From positions 1 through 7,348 of the forward strand of contig JAOZQX010000060.1 of assembly GCA_029931995.1 (NCBI GenBank): a stretch of 7,348 bases of DNA, written 5' to 3'. Shown one piece after another: positions 6,236 through 7,348 of the stretch (positions within the stretch are counted from its first letter, which is position 1; each line of letters opens with the position of its first letter). This stretch comes from Bacteroidales bacterium. GTDB taxonomy: Bacteria > Bacteroidota > Bacteroidia > Bacteroidales > GCA-2711565. Under the pieces are notes generated by a model. That model was not told where the DNA came from. It saw only the letters and a program-made list of their open reading frames with translations, and searched no databases. The position numbers and the translations under genes are program-made.

Positions 6236-6268
6236 TAGATAATTTGGGTGACTCTGATTGTTAAAATT

Positions 6269-7195
6269 TTATTTAACAAAGTAGTGAGCATAATGTGCCT
6301 CAGCTGAAATGTGTCCAAACGAAGCCCATTCCTTTGAGTTAATCATGTTTTCAAATATTGCTTTTGCTTTTTCCAAGTCTCCATTATAAAAATACCAGTT
6401 ACCGATGGCATATTTTATGGCATCGCTGCTGCTGTTTTCTTCACCCTTAGGATAAAGCTCTTCAATATTTATTTCTCCTTTATAGAATAAACAAATCCGA
6501 TGATAGTCCATGTTTTCTATCACATCCATATCTGCTGTAATCTTTTCAAGATATTTTTCCGCTTCTTCTTTTTGATCCATTCGGCGCAAGATCATATAAA
6601 TCCAATTAGTAGATGATACAATATTGTCGTTATTGTTGATTGAGGCCAAACAATTTTTGTATGCTCGAAGTGCATTTTCCATGTCATTTTTTAGATAATA
6701 AGCTAGTCCAAGATGATACCAAATATTTCCATGTAGGGAGCTTACCGGAATGTTCCGAGTATTAGGCATGCCATCGGGTTCAATTTTATTTTCAGTTCCT
6801 TCAATCATTTTTGCGGCTTTTTCTAAATCAATGATGGCCTCATCAAACTTGCGGATTGAAATATAACGATGAGCCCTATGTCTTAAAAATCGAGCATCTT
6901 CAGGAAATTTTTGAATAGCTTTTGTGTAAATATCTATGGCCTCGTTATAGGTGCCTTTGTATGCTGTAAATCTGGCAAACCAAATTAAATTATTGGCATT
7001 ATTGGTGTCAGCTTCATATTCGGTTTTATAGTAATTATATTTTTCCATAAGTTTTTCGGAGGGTTCTGATGAAAATAATGCTTTACCAAGTAAAGAAATT
7101 GCTTCAGGTTCTTTTATGGTTTCGGTGCTTTTTGGAGCTTGTGTGCATGCCAATAAAAAAATGCTTGCAAAAGCAATTAATAATAATGTTCTCAT
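6269..7195 (-). CDS. Tetratricopeptide-repeat lipoprotein of unknown function
   Basis: This 308-residue protein begins with a lipoprotein signal peptide: MRTLL, a hydrophobic core, and lipobox LLAC ending in C17, the expected lipidation site. The mature protein should be anchored in the envelope, facing the periplasm or the outside. Helical repeats of TPR type follow at about 67-100 (GTYNEAIDIYTKAIQKFPED), 101-134 (KFDEAIIDLEKAA), 156-189 (HLGLAYYLKNDMENALRAY), a weaker one at about 195-222, and 257-290 (GDLEKAKAIFENM). TPRs usually mediate protein-protein contacts, and I see no enzymatic motif. The genes on either side give no clue to its partner. The ATG at 7195-7193 is chosen because it directly precedes the signal peptide; there is no Shine-Dalgarno. 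It is probably a lineage-specific hypothetical protein. Confidence 0.87.
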   Translation of the reverse strand: MRTLLLIAFASIFLLACTQAPKSTETIKEPEAISLLGKALFSSEPSEKLMEKYNYYKTEYEADTNNANNLIWFARFTAYKGTYNEAIDIYTKAIQKFPEDARFLRHRAHRYISIRKFDEAIIDLEKAAKMIEGTENKIEPDGMPNTRNIPVSSLHGNIWYHLGLAYYLKNDMENALRAYKNCLASINNNDNIVSSTNWIYMILRRMDQKEEAEKYLEKITADMDVIENMDYHRICLFYKGEINIEELYPKGEENSSSDAIKYAIGNWYFYNGDLEKAKAIFENMINSKEWASFGHISAEAHYAHYFVK

Positions 7196-7348
7196 ATTTT
7201 TAATTATTAATAAGTGTTAGGCTTACAGTAAACTTACAAAAATTTGAATAACTACTCAAGTATTGCTTAAGTGAGTTTGAGGGGAAAATTAATAAGTATA
7301 GCAATACTATGTTGATAAGAATGGTTGCCTAAATTTTTGTTTTTAACA
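7196..7348. other. Upstream region of the TPR lipoprotein gene with short inverted repeats
   Basis: I see no gene in these 153 bp to the right edge. AGTATTGCT (7259-7267) and AGCAATACT (7300-7308) are perfect 9-bp inverted repeats 32 bp apart. The left copy also sits in a local hairpin, ACTCAAG (7254-7260) with CTTAAGT (7266-7272), which has one G-U wobble in minus-strand RNA. A near-match to the -7 consensus, TAAGTTTA on the minus strand, lies at 7236-7229. These may be parts of the promoter or operator, or the end of an upstream gene's 3' region. None is strong. Confidence 0.35.

Noticed and set aside
6128..6268. Terminator hairpin after the TPR lipoprotein gene
   Set aside because: Only weak AT-rich pairing with a loop of more than 20 nt (6199-6206 with 6229-6236) was found, and it overlaps the trxB promoter candidate. 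It is not convincing as a terminator.
1..7348. A previously undescribed multi-gene system
   Set aside because: The three complete recognisable genes are housekeeping or common transport functions, and the fourth is a generic TPR lipoprotein. Nothing links them into a system; novelty, if any, lies in the intergenic palindromes.

Overview
The window looks like an ordinary chromosomal segment of a Bacteroidetes (Bacteroidota) bacterium, probably in or near the Bacteroidales/Marinilabiliales. This rests on AT-rich intergenic DNA, start codons without Shine-Dalgarno sequences, TAnnTTTG-type -7 promoter elements, a single-chain PurL of about 1,230 residues, a lipoprotein-type TPR protein, and a truncated gene at the left edge carrying a KWSRKxYAxFA motif that I associate with Bacteroidales proteins. 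The lineage call is inference, since no rRNA gene or other marker is present. Every gene lies on the minus strand, so transcription runs from high to low coordinates.

In transcription order: 7348-7196 is the upstream region of a TPR lipoprotein gene (7195-6269). A 141-bp gap with a candidate promoter precedes trxB, thioredoxin reductase (6127-5180). An 82-bp gap follows, holding a strong palindromic terminator. Next is a cation diffusion facilitator (CDF) transporter (5097-4174). A 370-bp gene-free region (4173-3804) then packs in four separate palindromic elements and the purL promoter. It is followed by purL, phosphoribosylformylglycinamidine synthase (3803-117). Only 36 bp after purL, the first 26 codons of another minus-strand gene run off the left edge (80-1).

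The genes do not form an obvious pathway: purine synthesis, metal efflux, thiol redox and an unknown envelope protein. The terminators after trxB and after the CDF gene, and the separate candidate promoters, suggest mostly independent units. The exception may be purL with the truncated gene, which could be co-transcribed.

I see no defence system, mobile element with its own enzyme, CRISPR array, tRNA or rRNA, and no convincing new multi-gene system. The most interesting part is the non-coding DNA. Two related GC-rich palindromes, with their cores in opposite polarity, sit on either side of the CDF gene. One is an apparent intrinsic terminator, while the other appears to lie in the purL mRNA leader 21 nt from the start codon. 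Three further palindromes of different sequence families fill the rest of the purL-CDF gap. Also worth checking are the CDF transporter's altered metal site (N153xxxD157, where H or D is usual) and the truncated edge gene.
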